Source: Streptomyces sp. GESEQ-35
GTDB taxonomy: Bacteria; Actinomycetota; Actinomycetes; Streptomycetales; Streptomycetaceae
NCBI RefSeq assembly: GCF_017948485.1
Contig: NZ_JAFFSX010000016.1
Span: 124,001-188,000 of the forward strand
DNA length: 64,000 nucleotides
Direction of reading: 5' to 3'
Shown: piece after piece, positions 63,288-64,000 of the stretch
Layout of the letters: every line of letters begins with the position of its first letter
Numbering within the stretch: the stretch's first letter is position 1
Position numbers and translations under genes: made by a program
The notes under the pieces: generated by a model
Databases searched by the model: none
Told to the model about the DNA's origin: nothing
What the model saw: only the letters and a program-made list of their open reading frames with translations

Positions 63288-63956
63288 GTGTTCGACTTTC
63301 TTGAAGGTTACGACGTCCTCGGGGCGTTCTGGATGACGGTGAAACTCACCGTCCTCTCCGCCGTCGGCTCGCTGATCTGGGGCACTCTGCTGGCCGGCAT
63401 GCGCGTCAGTCCCGTCCCGCTGATGCGCGGGTTCGGCACTGTGTACGTGAACATCGTCCGGAACATCCCCCTGACCGTCATCATCGTCTTCACGTCGCTC
63501 GGCCTCGCCGACGTCTTCGGCATGACGCTGGGCGCCGCAGACGACTTCGACGCCCTGGGCTTCCGGCTGTCGATCCTCGGATTCGCCGCCTACACCGCGG
63601 CCTTCGTCTGCGAGGCGATCCGCTCGGGCATCAACACGGTGCCCCTCGGACAGGCCGAAGCGGCCCGCGCCATCGGGCTGAGCTTCACCCAGGTCCTCTG
63701 GCTCATCGTGCTGCCGCAGGCGTTCCGTTCGGTCATCGGCCCGCTGGCCAACGTACTGATCGCGCTCACCAAGAACACGACCGTGGCGGCCGCGATCGGC
63801 GTGGCGGAGGCCGCGTATCTGATGAAGGAAATGATCGAGAACGAGGCCCAGACACTGCTCATCGGCGCGGTGTTCGCCTTCGGATTCGTGGTTCTGACCC
63901 TGCCCACCGGCCTCTTCCTCGGCTGGCTGAGCAAGCGACTGGCGGTGAAGCGATGA
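63288..63956 (+). CDS. gluC: Glutamate ABC importer permease
   Basis: 222 residues from a GTG at 63288 after GGGAGACA. About five spans, with NIPLTVIIVFTSLGL and the coupling loop EAARAIGLSFTQVLWLIVLPQAFR typical of HisM-type permeases. The stop overlaps the start of the next gene by ATGA. Partner of gluD in a heterodimeric channel. Confidence 0.93.
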   Translation: MFDFLEGYDVLGAFWMTVKLTVLSAVGSLIWGTLLAGMRVSPVPLMRGFGTVYVNIVRNIPLTVIIVFTSLGLADVFGMTLGAADDFDALGFRLSILGFAAYTAAFVCEAIRSGINTVPLGQAEAARAIGLSFTQVLWLIVLPQAFRSVIGPLANVLIALTKNTTVAAAIGVAEAAYLMKEMIENEAQTLLIGAVFAFGFVVLTLPTGLFLGWLSKRLAVKR

Positions 63957-64000
63957 CCTCGGTCCTCTACGACGCCCCCGGCCCCCGGGCCAAGCGGCGC
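63953..64000 (+). CDS. gluD: Start of the second glutamate permease gene, cut by window end
   Basis: The ATG at 63953 overlaps the gluC stop. Only 16 codons are inside the window (MTSVLYDAPGPRAKRR), consistent with the cytoplasmic N-terminus of GluD. Assignment rests on operon position. Confidence 0.8.
   Translation, partial: MTSVLYDAPGPRAKRR

Overview
This window looks like chromosomal DNA of a Streptomyces or close relative. GC is very high, third codon positions are almost all G/C, GTG/TTG starts are frequent, and a recognisable streptomycete gene order is present: dinG-type helicase ... hflX, M1 peptidase, rsh, dapF, miaA, miaB ... two-component pair, gluABCD. From memory this is the order of the S. 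coelicolor SCO580x to SCO577x segment; no search was run. No rRNA, tRNA or CRISPR array was seen.

Layout. 1-1886: 3'-truncated dinG-family helicase. 2397-7448: three-gene NRPS-independent siderophore locus (aminotransferase, IucA/IucC synthetase, GNAT), each protein carrying low-complexity inserts. 7697-13210: accessory cassette around a 1006-residue TPR-CHAT protease-like protein, with three cysteine-rich (zinc-type) small proteins and a membrane protein, and a perfect palindrome in its divergent promoter region. 13268-17055: two PIG-V-like membrane glycosyltransferases and a GT2-GtrA fusion. 17140-19772: ECF sigma factor, a coupled membrane protein and a divergent secreted trypsin-like lipoprotein. 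19852-31127: conserved core (hflX, M1 peptidase, rsh, dapF, miaA, miaB and small genes). 31459-31596: Cys-His-Cys leader-like ORF overlapping the start of a frameshifted ACC deaminase/D-cysteine desulfhydrase remnant.

31772-49766 is an accessory transport and catabolic island. It holds an MFS exporter with a sulfonate/nitrate-type ABC importer, two further MFS transporters, a LysR regulator, an operon of cupin, FAH-family enzyme, FMN reductase, HbpS/GlcG-like protein and MFS, an SDR, and an operon of GntR, benzoylformate-decarboxylase-like ThDP enzyme and benzaldehyde-dehydrogenase-like enzyme. Two closely similar FadR-type GntR regulators bracket it. Four copies of one 17-bp operator-like palindrome lie between likely -35 and -10 hexamers. 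This suggests one regulon for a 2-oxo acid or aromatic aldehyde substrate.

50027-58954 holds a carboxylesterase convergent with a secreted GH5 hydrolase, a NarL-type two-component pair, a KhtTU-like cation/proton antiporter, a MazG-like protein and a TAXI-family binding protein. 59111-64000 ends in an OmpR-type two-component pair divergent from gluABCD, the glutamate importer, with gluD cut by the window edge.
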